DNA from: Kitasatospora aureofaciens
Lineage (GTDB): Bacteria > Actinomycetota > Actinomycetes > Streptomycetales > Streptomycetaceae
Reading direction: 5' to 3'
DNA: 64,000 bases
Assembly (NCBI RefSeq): GCF_019192735.1
Contig: NZ_JAHTKP010000006.1
Location: forward strand, 186,001-250,000
The notes below the pieces were generated by a model. That model was not told the origin of the DNA, did no database searches, and was given only the letters and a program-made list of their open reading frames with translations. The position numbers and the translations under genes were made by a program. How positions within the stretch are numbered: the first letter of the stretch is position 1; every line of letters begins with the position of its first letter. This document shows, one piece after another, positions 48,501-58,009 of the stretch.

Positions 48501-51500
48501 CCGCGGCACGCCCCTCGTTGATGACCGAGCCGGTGACCGGGTTGTAGGCGGCGGAGTACTCGAAAGTCGCCTGCCCGGTCTTGCCGATCTCGCTGCCGGG
48601 GATGGAGACGGTGCTCTTGGTCGGCCGGTAGCCCACGTCGTACTCGGTGACCGCCTTGGTGTACGCGGTGCCGCCGGCACCGCCCGCATACCGGGTCGAG
48701 CTCGACGCCTGGCCCTTGAGAACGGTGTCGTAGGTGTAACCGGTGAGCTGGTTGCCCGGGCTCACCGTCCCGTTGTAGGTGCCGGTCTTGCGGCCGAGCA
48801 GGTCGTAGGTGATCGCCACGGTCTGGTTGCGCGCGTCCGTGGTGGTCGCGAGTCGGCCCGCGCTGTCGTAGGTGCGGGTGGAGACACCGGTGTCGGGGTC
48901 ATCGGCTCGAACCTGCCGCCCGCGCTGGTCGTAGGCGTAGCTCCAGGTGTTGCCCGCGGCATCGACGCGGGTGGCGGCCTGGCCCGCCGGTGTGTAGGTG
49001 TAGGTGGTGACGTCCGCATCCGCCGGGTTCCCGGTCGCTGTCGGCGTCCGGTACTGCCACAGCTGTGCGGTACGACCGCGGGCGTCCGTGACGGTGCTGG
49101 TTGCGGTGGCCCCTGCCGGGGGCGTCACGTCGACGCGGTCGGCGCCCGGGTAGGACGTGGTCGTCGTGGTCTGGAGTGTGCCGAGCGCGATGAACTGGCT
49201 GCTGACGGGTCGGCCGACACCGTCGAACTGGACCGTCGTCTTGTTCGGGACCTTCGCGGCGTCGGGGATCCAGCGGTTGGTGTTCGGCTGGTTGGTGTCG
49301 TCGTAATAGCTGCTGTAGGTGGAGTTGACACGTCCCTGGGAGTCGTAGAACGTGTCCGTGACCATCCGGCCCTTGTAGGCAGAGATCGCCGGGGGACTCT
49401 GGGTCTGCACCACTCGGCCCAGGCCGTCAAGGATCTGGGTCGCCGCTCCGTACTTGTAGCCACCTGGCCAGAGGGAGTTGGTGGTGATCGTGGACGGCGC
49501 CGAAGTCCCGTTCACGGCGTAGTCGTAGGTGTAGTTGGCGCCCGCGGCCGTGTCGCGACCCGGTATCCAGACCGCCTTGAGGCGCCCGAGCGAGTCGTAG
49601 GCCTGGGTGAGCGTACGGGAGTTGAGGTCCGTTGTGGTGATGGGCAGCGAGCGTGCGGGGTTCAGCGTGACCGCGGTCTCGCGCCGGCCGCCCGCGTCGG
49701 GTGCGCCGGTCGGCGCCGGGGTGCCGGTGACCGTGCGGTTGGGCAGCTCGCCGGGGTTGGCTGAGCTGTACGCGGTGGTGACCACGGCGCCGTTGGGGTT
49801 GGCGCTGTCGCTGACGGTCGGGTCAGTGACGGTGGCGGTGCGGCCGTAGGCGTCGTAGGTGTTGGTGCCGACGGTCACGTAGGTGGGCGCGCCCGAGGCG
49901 TCGTAGTTGTCGAGTACCTGGGCGCCGGTGACCTCGCCCTTGGCACCCGCCGTACCGAAGGCCAGGCCGTCGTAGAGCGTGCGCTTGTCGGAGAGGGTGT
50001 TGGCCGCCGTCGGCGCCGCGCTGCAGGCGTTGCTGCCGGAGACGGTCAGGACCTCCGACACGAGGCCGGTCATCTGGGGGTTCGCACCTGTGGCGTACGA
50101 GGTCCGGGTGCATTCGTCCGGGGTGCCGTCGGCGGTGCTCAGAGCGGTGAGGACGCGATTGCCGTTCGACGGGTCGCTCGTGGTGACCGTCGAGACCGTG
50201 CGTGTGCCGGTCGTGGTCGCCGCCGTGCTGACGCCGGTGGTCTTGACGACGGCGTAGCGTGCGACCAGGTCGGGAAGTCCGGTCCGCGTGTGGGTGGCGG
50301 TGGTGTCCTTCGGACTCTCGTAGGTGTTCACCGCGTACGCGGCGGGCGAGGCGGCGTTCGCGTCGGCGTAGGTGTCGGTCTCCAGTACTCGGCCGGAGAG
50401 CCAGTCCGTGTCCGGTCGGCTTCCGCTCGTAGGCCCGGACACTGATGCCGGCCGCGGGTTGTTGTCCGCCTTGTAGTCGCCGTCCATGCCCTGGTAGTAG
50501 CTGGTGGACGTCTTGGACTGCGGACCGTCCTTGCCGGAGCCGGTTACCACGGTGACGCTCGCGTACCCGCGGAACTGGTCCCAGGTGCGGTAGTCGTTGT
50601 CGGTGAAGGCACCGTCGTTGCGGTGCCACGCCGCCGGACCGTAGGTGTAGGTGGTCGTCTTCGGCACCGAATCGCTGATGAGCCCGGCGTTCGGGTCGAC
50701 GGTGACCGACTTGACCGGGTAGCGCAGGAACCAGTCGTCGACCGGCTTCTGTACGCCCGTGTCGAACCACTTGACGTTGTAGCAGCTCATGGCGTTGCTG
50801 TCGGGCGAGGCCGGCATCCGGCCCGACACCCGTGAGCACGAGTCCTGGGTGTAGTCCACCAGGATGGAGCCGCCGGTCTCGGTGGTGATGCCCACGAGCC
50901 GCGGACGGTTGTAGTGGGCACGTGCCGGGACCAGGCCGTCGACCCGGTTCGGCATCATCAGGCCGGCGAAGGTGACCTCGGGCAGCTCCTTCTCGGTCTG
51001 GCCGTTGAAGTTGTCCTCACCGAACCGCTTGACCGACTGGAGCCAGGCGACCGGCGCGTTCTCGGTCGGCTTCGTGGGATTCGTCGGGTCCTGCTGGGCC
51101 GCGTTGTTCGGGTCCTTGAAGACGTGCGTCAGGACGTAGCGGTCGACCTGCCGGTAGGTGCCGCCGGATCGGATCGAGGTGGTGATGGTGTTGAGCCACT
51201 TCGTCGACCAGAAGCTCGGCCCGTAGTTGGAGCAGCGGCCCTGGTCGAGGCACTGCTTGTCGAGCGGAGCGTCCGGCCAGTTCTCGGGGTGCGAGGTCCG
51301 TTGCGACGGGTCGCAGGTGGTCGACGTGCACCGCTCACCGGGCTCGAAGTCGATCCGGGATGCGGGCTGGTAGGTGCCGCCGGCGGTGAGCTGGTCGGAC
51401 AGCAGCTGGCCGTAGCCGATCGAGGCGAGGGTGCCGGCACGCGTGTACGCGGTGTTCACTGCGGCGGCGGCGCCGTTCTGGCCGCCGCCGCGGGCGTACC

Positions 51501-53103
51501 AGTTGGTCTCGGGCGCGTAGGTGTAGGTGGTCAGGTTGCCGTGGACGTCGACGATGTAGTCGAGGTTCCAACGCCATGCCGTCTGGCACCACGAGCCCCT
51601 GCCCTTGGAACCGTCGTAGCACGGGTCGCCGGGGTTGGGTGAATAGACCGGCACCGTCCAGGCGGACTTACTCTCGGGCCCGACCTTGCTCGGCGTGCCG
51701 TCGGCGGCGGGAAGCTGGTTGAGGCCGAAGTAGTAGACCGTGCCAGAGGAGTCGGTGACCTTCAGGTAGGAGCCGTTCCAGGTGCCGTTGGCGGCACCGG
51801 TGAGGTACTCGACCTTCGTGCCGTCGTCGTTCTTCAGGCGCCAGGTGCACCTCGACTGCTCGTCGGCGGCGTTGCCCGCGACGCAGGAGGCGTCATGAGG
51901 GACGAGCTCTCCGGAGTGGCCTCCGAGCGACAGCGTCAGATTCGCGCCGCCCCAGCATTGGTCCGCCGAACCCGCGATGCCGGCCTTGTCGCACGACTTG
52001 TACGAGCGCTCGACGAAGCCGGAGCTCAGGTCCCAACCGTCGCCGATCCAGGAGGCCTGGGCATTGGTGGAGGCCGTCTTGCCGTCCACCGAAGCCGAGT
52101 CGTAGCCGAGGGCGAGCGACGGTACCGCCCCACCCAGGGTGGGCGGCGACTGGATCGGGTAGCTGTAGGCGAACGATCCCGAGGAGCTTCCGGCGGACCA
52201 GGCCTGGCTGGGCGAGAGGGACGTGGCGCTGAAGGTGCCGGTCCCGCTGGACGGCGTGCCGTCCAGGCCCAGGACGACCGGCGCCGCCACGCCCACGGGC
52301 CCGAGGTCGGACGACTTCGCCAGCGCTCGCTGGCGCGCGCTCGTCGACGATGCCGTGGCGGGAAGGTCCACATCGGCCAGCAGGCGATCGGTCTGTTCGT
52401 CGTAATGCGAAGGAACCGGTGTACGAGTGAGGCAGCCGGCGGCGTCCGGCGTGGTCAGCGCACACGCCGGGAGCGCGACCAGGTGCGCGCGGTTCTTGTA
52501 ATCCCCGCCGAACCCCACTGCGCTCAGATCCAGGCCGATCCTGACCTTGGCCGCGTCGGCTTCGGTGGTCCGCGAGAGCGATACCAGTGGACCTTGAACG
52601 CCGGCGGCGTCAGCGACAGTCGATGAGGCCACTTGGACGTTCACGGGTGCGGAGCCCGCGTCAGCGCCGGCCGGAGCGGATTCACCGGACGTGGCAATCG
52701 GGGCCAGCCATACCGGCAGATCGCCGGCCCGCTGCGATGCCCCTGCAGCGGGTTCCTGAATCTCAGCCCCGTCCGCGCCCTTGCGGGTCGCCGTCGAGCC
52801 AGCGGCCGGAGGTGCTGCCAGTGTTGCCACTGCGCTGCCGTGCACCGATCCCGTCGGAGGCTTCGGCGGCACCCAGTCCGGTGAACCGGTCACCCGCGGG
52901 GTCGCTTTGGGCGCGTCGTGCCTGCCGGGCACCGATGCCGTCTTGGGCAGCGGCGTGTTCGGCGGTGACCAGATCTTGTCCTTGCCACTGTCCGCCAGCG
53001 GTGCGGCAAGTGCCGGCGCCACCGGCGACAGCAGCGCTCCCAGAAGTGCCAGCGAACTGACGAGTGCTACTCGGGACTTCCCCCACGTCGGAGGCGGGTC
53101 CAC
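45520..53103 (-). CDS. Rhs/YD-repeat polymorphic toxin with HINT domain and nucleotidyltransferase-like tip
   Basis: This ~2527-residue secreted protein has a signal-like segment (VALVSSLALLGALLSPVAPALA), a long YD/Rhs-repeat barrel, and a bulb-type lectin insert at about 1795-1906 (QADGNLVLSSLRTGQAIWST). The Rhs core follows (RFLSPDPILDAGDPLQWNAY, about 2085), then a HINT domain at about 2268-2421 (PDTPVLMADGSAKPIGDVKP to TYYVLAGDTPVLVHN) that should self-cleave after VHN. The ~106-residue tip has VVGSRAAGTPGPTSDWDYVI, the GS...DxD pattern of nucleotidyltransferases. GTG 53103 is chosen for the signal peptide; in-frame starts up to 53313 exist. The core repeat at 45872 lies within HTYYV. Confidence 0.9.
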   Translation of the reverse strand: MDPPPTWGKSRVALVSSLALLGALLSPVAPALAAPLADSGKDKIWSPPNTPLPKTASVPGRHDAPKATPRVTGSPDWVPPKPPTGSVHGSAVATLAAPPAAGSTATRKGADGAEIQEPAAGASQRAGDLPVWLAPIATSGESAPAGADAGSAPVNVQVASSTVADAAGVQGPLVSLSRTTEADAAKVRIGLDLSAVGFGGDYKNRAHLVALPACALTTPDAAGCLTRTPVPSHYDEQTDRLLADVDLPATASSTSARQRALAKSSDLGPVGVAAPVVLGLDGTPSSGTGTFSATSLSPSQAWSAGSSSGSFAYSYPIQSPPTLGGAVPSLALGYDSASVDGKTASTNAQASWIGDGWDLSSGFVERSYKSCDKAGIAGSADQCWGGANLTLSLGGHSGELVPHDASCVAGNAADEQSRCTWRLKNDDGTKVEYLTGAANGTWNGSYLKVTDSSGTVYYFGLNQLPAADGTPSKVGPESKSAWTVPVYSPNPGDPCYDGSKGRGSWCQTAWRWNLDYIVDVHGNLTTYTYAPETNWYARGGGQNGAAAAVNTAYTRAGTLASIGYGQLLSDQLTAGGTYQPASRIDFEPGERCTSTTCDPSQRTSHPENWPDAPLDKQCLDQGRCSNYGPSFWSTKWLNTITTSIRSGGTYRQVDRYVLTHVFKDPNNAAQQDPTNPTKPTENAPVAWLQSVKRFGEDNFNGQTEKELPEVTFAGLMMPNRVDGLVPARAHYNRPRLVGITTETGGSILVDYTQDSCSRVSGRMPASPDSNAMSCYNVKWFDTGVQKPVDDWFLRYPVKSVTVDPNAGLISDSVPKTTTYTYGPAAWHRNDGAFTDNDYRTWDQFRGYASVTVVTGSGKDGPQSKTSTSYYQGMDGDYKADNNPRPASVSGPTSGSRPDTDWLSGRVLETDTYADANAASPAAYAVNTYESPKDTTATHTRTGLPDLVARYAVVKTTGVSTAATTTGTRTVSTVTTSDPSNGNRVLTALSTADGTPDECTRTSYATGANPQMTGLVSEVLTVSGSNACSAAPTAANTLSDKRTLYDGLAFGTAGAKGEVTGAQVLDNYDASGAPTYVTVGTNTYDAYGRTATVTDPTVSDSANPNGAVVTTAYSSANPGELPNRTVTGTPAPTGAPDAGGRRETAVTLNPARSLPITTTDLNSRTLTQAYDSLGRLKAVWIPGRDTAAGANYTYDYAVNGTSAPSTITTNSLWPGGYKYGAATQILDGLGRVVQTQSPPAISAYKGRMVTDTFYDSQGRVNSTYSSYYDDTNQPNTNRWIPDAAKVPNKTTVQFDGVGRPVSSQFIALGTLQTTTTTSYPGADRVDVTPPAGATATSTVTDARGRTAQLWQYRTPTATGNPADADVTTYTYTPAGQAATRVDAAGNTWSYAYDQRGRQVRADDPDTGVSTRTYDSAGRLATTTDARNQTVAITYDLLGRKTGTYNGTVSPGNQLTGYTYDTVLKGQASSSTRYAGGAGGTAYTKAVTEYDVGYRPTKSTVSIPGSEIGKTGQATFEYSAAYNPVTGSVINEGRAAAGDLAQESITYNYEANGLLSDMGGAGITYLRQADWDAYGRNIRSTMNPWGTQIVATNTYDEPTGRLLTQYVDKQTATTGTVQNTTYAYNPAGKVTAIRAIPDNTPAATDLQCFTYDYLGRLTTAWSDTGQLNQPTPSLGGQGACANATPTSGATAPAKTTVGGSAAYWQDYTYDTAGNRTKLVNHSLVGDPTKDATVDQTFPAPGTRNAPTTAAGTGGGTGGPHALATGKSTFAGGSYNQGTDQYDAAGNTTQISNPGGNKTLGAGLVLNSGESVRSNSVQLAMQADGNLVLSSLRTGQAIWSTNTQNHPGAWATMQDDGNFVVYDPQRTMLWSSQTVAGAGSGYFAVVQDDGKFSVYAPNWQEKWSSSTWNATDAANGATLAWDIEGKLASLTQGGQTTTYVYDADGNQIVRRNPGKTTVNLGGGDELTYDTNSKTSTGTRYYSIPGGVTLVRQGPDKLTYQFADRHGSNALSIDSTTTNESRRSFDPFGAPRGAGSLASSWSGDKGFVNGLKDDTTGFTNLGARQYQPTTGRFLSPDPILDAGDPLQWNAYAYGNDDPVNRSDPNGLKSEECGTLYDCGSAGTITMKNAAETTANYVSDSALYRLIDSAPGYKPIRPIAPPPPKPKKRGFWDGFKDSIVGTVKGALQPLGDLKGCVIDWSGDACKSVATSANPIAMSIKAGAALVDTGNQIYNQIQNGEYAYTGGEAVGMLLMAIATRRVAKGLAPEEAAAAACEFNSFPPDTPVLMADGSAKPIGDVKPGDSVMATDPNTGRTATEPVMAKIIGRGDTQFTELTLATPGEKVAPRVADPLVSTAHHPYWDETARTWVDAQDLQVGHRLYSPGRGVVLVLATRTYTTAPRVAHNLTVANLHTYYVLAGDTPVLVHNSDQPGPEVGPGASLDNLTLSEIRRIQNAANRIGQPISVVGSRAAGTPGPTSDWDYVITGINSRVKHSVSSSLPKADITVGLGRQQDIFTGPLVDTEPYITFHPTC
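45862..45885. repeat. Repeat core within rhs (copy C, candidate attachment core)
   Basis: These 24 bases code for HTYYVLAG on the minus strand and are identical to 38190-38213; 14 of them also match 33344-33357. Sequence to the right continues the HINT domain (NLTVANL) and is unlike the arms beside the other two copies. Confidence 0.8.
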
Positions 53104-53440
53104 CCGCCCAACCGATCGTCGTAAACGAGCATGAAGAACCAAAGTGACTGCCCCCCAGCAGAATTGGCCGCACCGCGACACGGCGCGGACGAACGACTGG
53201 GGCGGAGGGTAGCGTGCAAACCAGCGGGCGGTCGAGCGGATTGTCGACATAGGCCCACAGTGACGGATCTCACACGTTGGGTAAACGGGGAGCCCCGATG
53301 GCAAATCGGACATCCAGCCAGTGAAAGGTGGTTGACGAAGCCTTTGCCCCTGCGACAGCTTGCCTTCTGGCCCTGCCGACGTTTACGGGCAGGTTGCTCG
53401 CACGCATCGACACGTGCATCTCTCGTGGGGGGACTACACC
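53104..53440. promoter_or_regulatory. Divergent region between rhs and the LamG protein gene
   Basis: About 340 bases separate the chosen starts of two large divergent genes. GTGGGGGG precedes ATG 53441. Open frames cross the region on both strands but their products lack recognised features. No clear -10/-35 boxes were picked. Confidence 0.4.
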
Positions 53441-56400
53441 ATGTCTACCGCTCCGCCCGGAGCTTCCTCCGGCATGCGCCGAAACAGGTATCCGTCACGG
53501 CGCTCGTCAGCCGCCGCGATCGGTCTGGCTCTCGCGCTGGCCTCGGTCGGGCCGATCGCGCCCAGCGCCTTCGCCGACACCGCGCCACCTTCGACATCCG
53601 CTGCCTCGTCCGGCCTCCCGGCAGGCCTGTCCGGCGCGATCACCGCCGGCGACGCCAAGTTCGCAGGCGAGAAGCCCGTCCTGTCCGGCGACAAGGCGAT
53701 CGCCGAGGCGAAGAAAACCGGAAAGTCCGTCCCGGTTCCGGAGTTGACCGACGAGTCGAGCGAGACCGTCGCCACTCCGGACGGCCACTTCTCCCGGACC
53801 ATGCACACCGACCCGCAGCGCGTGAAGCAGAACGGGGCGTGGACCGCTCTCGACGGCACACTGATCCCGGACGGCTCGGGCGGCTACCGGCCCAAGGCCG
53901 CCGTCTCCGGCGTGCGCCTGTCCGGTGGAGGTGCCGGGCCGCTGGCCACCCTGACCAGCCCGGACGGCGAGTCGCTGAGCATGGATTCCCCGTTCCCGCT
54001 CACGAGGCCGGTCCTCGACCCGGGCGGCCAGGCGCTGATCTATCCGGAGGTCGCGCCCGGCGTCGACCTCAAGGTGACCACGTCCAAGCTCGGCAGCCTC
54101 AGCACGGTCCTGATCGTCAAGACCGCCGAGGCAGCGAAGAACCCGGCACTGAAGAAGGTCCGCTTCCCCACCACCGCCAAGGGCGTCACGGTCAAGGCCG
54201 ACGCCGACAACAACCTCACCGCCACCACCACGGACGGGAAGGTCCGCTGGCACGCCTCCGCTCCGCAGATGTGGGACAGCTCCACCGGAACCCCGGCGGC
54301 AACCGCACCCGCGAAGCGGGACGCCGCCGGTGCCTCCGATGACGTGACACCAGGCGGGTCCGACCGGACCAGCACCGCCGAAAGCCCCGGCCCCGGCGCC
54401 AAGATCGCTACCATGGTCACCACAGCCACCCCTGACGCGGTCGAGCTGACCACCGACGAGACCATCCTCGGCAAGGGCCAGGGTCCCTGGTTCATCGACC
54501 CGGGCTGGCTCTACGACAGCCGCTCGGCCAATGCGTGGACCTGGACCCAATCCGCCTATCCGACCACGGCCAACATCGGGAGGACCGTAGCCAACACCAA
54601 CGACCCGTACGCCATTCCCGGCGTCGGATACCAGGGCTACCGGACCACCAAGGGCGTCGAACGCTCCTACTTCCAGTTCGACACCCGCTGGTACAACGAC
54701 ATCGTCATCAACAACGCGACCTTGTCGGTGTGGGAAACCCAGTCCTCCGACTACTCCTGCACCACCCCGTACGACGTCGACCTCTACCTCACCAACCCGA
54801 TCGACAACAGCACGACCTGGAACAACTCCCCCGGCATCATCGGAGGCCTGGTCGGCTCGAAGCCCGTACCCGGCGCAAACCACGACGGATGCTCCGTCAA
54901 CAGGCAGTTCGACTACGACGTCACGTCCGTGTACCAGAACTACGCGCCCACGCGGGACAGTCTCGCCTTCGGTCTCTTCGCCCACGACGAAACGAATAAG
55001 ATGGCGTTCAAGCGCCTCGACTACAATCCGGTCGTCGTCGTGAAGTACGACCGCGTCCCCAACACCCCGAGCAACCCCTACGCCTCCCCAGCCCCCACCA
55101 CGAAGGTCCCGGAAACGACCAACCAGGGCTGCGACGGCAACTCCATCGGCTGGATGAACTCCTCCGCCGGCTTCAACGGCACCGTCACCCTCAACGCCAC
55201 TGTCAGCAGCCGCGCGCAGGACTCGCTGTACTCCTGGACCCACATCTGGGACTACGCCGACCTCAGCGCCGACGCCGACTCGGGCCTTTCTGCCTTGACG
55301 CCCAACAATGGCGTGGCTGTCTTCCAGGTCAAGCCGGGTGTCATCAAGGACGGCCACGTCTACGGCTGGGGCGCCATGGCCACCGACGGGTTTGTCAGCA
55401 TGTCGGCTTCCACCCCCGTCTGCCGGTTCGGCGTCGACCTGACCCCGCCGACCCTCTCGGTCCCGGACATCTACTCCCAGCTCTCCGACGCCGACCTGGC
55501 CACCAGGTACCCGCCGTCCGGCAACGGCCAGGTCACCAAGAAGCGCGTGGGGGAGACCGGCCTCGTCCCGTTCACCGCCTCCGACTCGACTCCGGCCGGC
55601 GGCGGCAACGCCTCCGGTGTGGCCTGCGCCCGCTGGTCCTGGGACCCGCAGTTCTCCGGCGCCGGCTGGGCCTGCGGCTCGCAGATGCCGCAGGGCGCCA
55701 TCCCTGTCACGCCCGGCCGTTGGGGGACCAACATCCTCTACATCCAGGTGATGGACAACGCCCGCAACATCTCGCCCGTCGCCCAGTACGCGTTCTACGT
55801 GCCGTGGAACCCGGACGGCCCGCCACCGGTGTTCGGTGACGTCACCGGCGACGGCGCGCCCGACATCCTGCTGCCCGACCAGGCCGGCTATCTGCGTACG
55901 TACAACGCCCCGGGCAACCCGAACGTCAAGAACCCGTCCGTCACCACCGTCGCCTCCCCCGCAAACGCGCCCGGCGGGCAGGGCTGGAACAACATCCAGC
56001 TCGCTCACCGTGGCACTCTGACCGGCGGCAACAACATCGACGACGTCATCGCGCACGCGCCCGGCGATCCCGAGCTCAACCTCTACCCCAACCCCGGGAA
56101 CACCGGCGCCTACGGCCGAATCGATGGGAGGAAGACACTCGCCAAGCCCGCGTGTGTCCAGACCACCACCGAGAACTGCTCCTGGCTCACGACTTCCGGT
56201 TACAACGCCAAGGACTGGTCCAACACGCTCCGGGTCGCCGCGCTCGGCGACCCGGTGAACAGCAACCTCGACCCCAAACTGGGCTTCAAGAACAAGACCG
56301 GCCTGCTCACCGTCGAGAGCTTCAACAACGGCACCGACGCAGCCCTCTGGTACTACCCGGCCACCGACACCAACACCCTTGGCAAGCCCGTCCAGCTGGC

Positions 56401-57925
56401 CGCGTCCGGCTGGAAGGACAAGGAGCTCATCACGCCTGGTGACTGGGCCAAGCAGGGCCACCCGGGCCTTTGGAGCCGCAACCTCGCGCCTTCCGCCGAC
56501 GCGGCTCAGGGAGACCTGCTCGCCTACACCTTCACCACCGGCACCGTGGTCGGCACCACCAACCAGGGCCAGCCGATCGTGGACAAGAACGGCCAGATCC
56601 TGATGGTGCCAACGCTGACTCAGGTCACCACCACCACCAAGATCGGCAACATCCCGATAGACGGCTGGCCGGCTACGGGCTCCGACGGCGACCTCACCGG
56701 CAACGGCAACGCGAGCCTGTGGGGCAGGAAACCGGATGGCACGATCAGCATCTGGTGGGGCCAGCCCACCGCCGCCAACAACCCGACCGCCGGTTACACC
56801 TGGCAGGCCGGCCCCAACACGATCGCCAACACCGCAGTGAACCCGCTCTGGTGGGCACTCGACGGCCGGAGCAGCGGCGACACCGGGGACAACAACCCGC
56901 TCTACCAGAACAGCGTCGCCGACAGCACCTACCCGAAGAAGGCGATGCTCACCACCGACCACACCGGCGCCCCCAACAAGGCGACCGTCATGGACGGAGC
57001 CACGACCTACCGCTCTACCAACACCGTCGGCTCGACCGCCACCACCCCAGGCCTCGACACCACGCAGAGCTACAGCGTCGCGGCCTGGGTGAAGCTCAAC
57101 AGCACCACCAACTACCAGACCGTGGTGTCGCTCACCGGTCAGGAGCGCAGCCCGTTCTATCTCCAGTACTCGGGCGCGTTCGGCAACTGGGCGTTCGTCC
57201 TGCCGGGCGACGACCATTACAACACCAACGTCTACTACTCCGCGGTGGACCAGACCGGCCGGACCAAGGCCCAGGCCGGCGTCTGGACCCACCTGGTCGG
57301 CACCTACAACGCCGACACGGGCGCCGCCACGCTGTTCGTCAACGGCCGCGCGGTCGGTTCCACCAAGGTGTCGACCGTCTGGAAGACCAACGGCAGCCTG
57401 AACGTCGGCAATGACGTCGCCAACCTGTACCCCCCGGGCACCGCGCTGAACGGCGCGATCAGCGACGTCCGGGTCTACCCGTACGCGCTGACCGACCCGC
57501 AGGTCAATACGGTCGCCACCACGGATTCGCTGGTCCAGATCCACAGCGCGATCAATCCCGGCAAGTGCGTCGACAACTGGGGCGGCAACGCGGGCGCCCT
57601 CGCGGCGATCTACGACTGCTGGAACGGCGACAGCCAGCACCTCCTGCTGACCAGCGACAACAAGATCAAGAACCCGGTCACGGGCACCTGCCTGGGCACG
57701 GCGAGCACGCCCGCCGTCAACGGGACGCAGATCGCCGCCCAGCCCTGTGGTGACCCGGCCGCCCAGACATGGATCCGCCAGTACGACGGCTCGATCTACA
57801 ACCCGGCGTCCGGACGCTGCATCGACGTACACGGCTGGGACACCACCAACGGCAGCGCGCTCGACATATGGGACTGCGTCGGCAGCGCCAACCAGCGCTG
57901 GACCTACGAGGCCCAGACGAAGTAG
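53441..57925 (+). CDS. Large secreted LamG/ricin-B-lectin protein
   Basis: This 1494-residue protein has a signal peptide (SSAAAIGLALALASVGPIAP, ending near 44) and a DNRLRE-like beta domain with SYFQFDTRW and ATLSVWETQSSDYSC. An FG-GAP-like segment (FGDVTGDGAPDILLPD, about 797), a LamG jelly-roll (YSVAAWVKLNS, GTYNADTGAATLFVNGR, about 1180-1360) and a C-terminal ricin-type lectin with repeated QxW-like motifs (about 1365-1494) follow. Proteins of this design often stand beside actinobacterial Rhs genes and bind polysaccharide on cell surfaces. Here it is divergent from rhs. Confidence 0.9.
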   Translation: MSTAPPGASSGMRRNRYPSRRSSAAAIGLALALASVGPIAPSAFADTAPPSTSAASSGLPAGLSGAITAGDAKFAGEKPVLSGDKAIAEAKKTGKSVPVPELTDESSETVATPDGHFSRTMHTDPQRVKQNGAWTALDGTLIPDGSGGYRPKAAVSGVRLSGGGAGPLATLTSPDGESLSMDSPFPLTRPVLDPGGQALIYPEVAPGVDLKVTTSKLGSLSTVLIVKTAEAAKNPALKKVRFPTTAKGVTVKADADNNLTATTTDGKVRWHASAPQMWDSSTGTPAATAPAKRDAAGASDDVTPGGSDRTSTAESPGPGAKIATMVTTATPDAVELTTDETILGKGQGPWFIDPGWLYDSRSANAWTWTQSAYPTTANIGRTVANTNDPYAIPGVGYQGYRTTKGVERSYFQFDTRWYNDIVINNATLSVWETQSSDYSCTTPYDVDLYLTNPIDNSTTWNNSPGIIGGLVGSKPVPGANHDGCSVNRQFDYDVTSVYQNYAPTRDSLAFGLFAHDETNKMAFKRLDYNPVVVVKYDRVPNTPSNPYASPAPTTKVPETTNQGCDGNSIGWMNSSAGFNGTVTLNATVSSRAQDSLYSWTHIWDYADLSADADSGLSALTPNNGVAVFQVKPGVIKDGHVYGWGAMATDGFVSMSASTPVCRFGVDLTPPTLSVPDIYSQLSDADLATRYPPSGNGQVTKKRVGETGLVPFTASDSTPAGGGNASGVACARWSWDPQFSGAGWACGSQMPQGAIPVTPGRWGTNILYIQVMDNARNISPVAQYAFYVPWNPDGPPPVFGDVTGDGAPDILLPDQAGYLRTYNAPGNPNVKNPSVTTVASPANAPGGQGWNNIQLAHRGTLTGGNNIDDVIAHAPGDPELNLYPNPGNTGAYGRIDGRKTLAKPACVQTTTENCSWLTTSGYNAKDWSNTLRVAALGDPVNSNLDPKLGFKNKTGLLTVESFNNGTDAALWYYPATDTNTLGKPVQLAASGWKDKELITPGDWAKQGHPGLWSRNLAPSADAAQGDLLAYTFTTGTVVGTTNQGQPIVDKNGQILMVPTLTQVTTTTKIGNIPIDGWPATGSDGDLTGNGNASLWGRKPDGTISIWWGQPTAANNPTAGYTWQAGPNTIANTAVNPLWWALDGRSSGDTGDNNPLYQNSVADSTYPKKAMLTTDHTGAPNKATVMDGATTYRSTNTVGSTATTPGLDTTQSYSVAAWVKLNSTTNYQTVVSLTGQERSPFYLQYSGAFGNWAFVLPGDDHYNTNVYYSAVDQTGRTKAQAGVWTHLVGTYNADTGAATLFVNGRAVGSTKVSTVWKTNGSLNVGNDVANLYPPGTALNGAISDVRVYPYALTDPQVNTVATTDSLVQIHSAINPGKCVDNWGGNAGALAAIYDCWNGDSQHLLLTSDNKIKNPVTGTCLGTASTPAVNGTQIAAQPCGDPAAQTWIRQYDGSIYNPASGRCIDVHGWDTTNGSALDIWDCVGSANQRWTYEAQTK

Positions 57926-57949
57926 CCACAGATCCACCAGCACCGCTTC

Positions 57950-57982
57950 GGCCTCTCTCCGAGCCCCGCTCGGGGAGAGGCC
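57950..57982 (+). terminator. Terminator after the LamG gene
   Basis: GGCCTCTC.CCGAG pairs with CTCGG.GAGAGGCC, 24 bases after the stop and between convergent genes. Confidence 0.85.
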
Positions 57983-58009
57983 GGTTGTTGTCTCCCCGCC
58001 GTATGCCTC

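Noticed and set aside
46855..49764. 969-codon plus-strand open frame
   Set aside because: It lies wholly antisense to the rhs gene and is rich in Val/Gly/Arg low-complexity sequence, as expected for a shadow frame in high-GC DNA.
53507..57943. 1478-codon minus-strand open frame
   Set aside because: Antisense shadow of the LamG/ricin-lectin gene; no domain recognised and no ribosome site, whereas the plus strand has clear domains.
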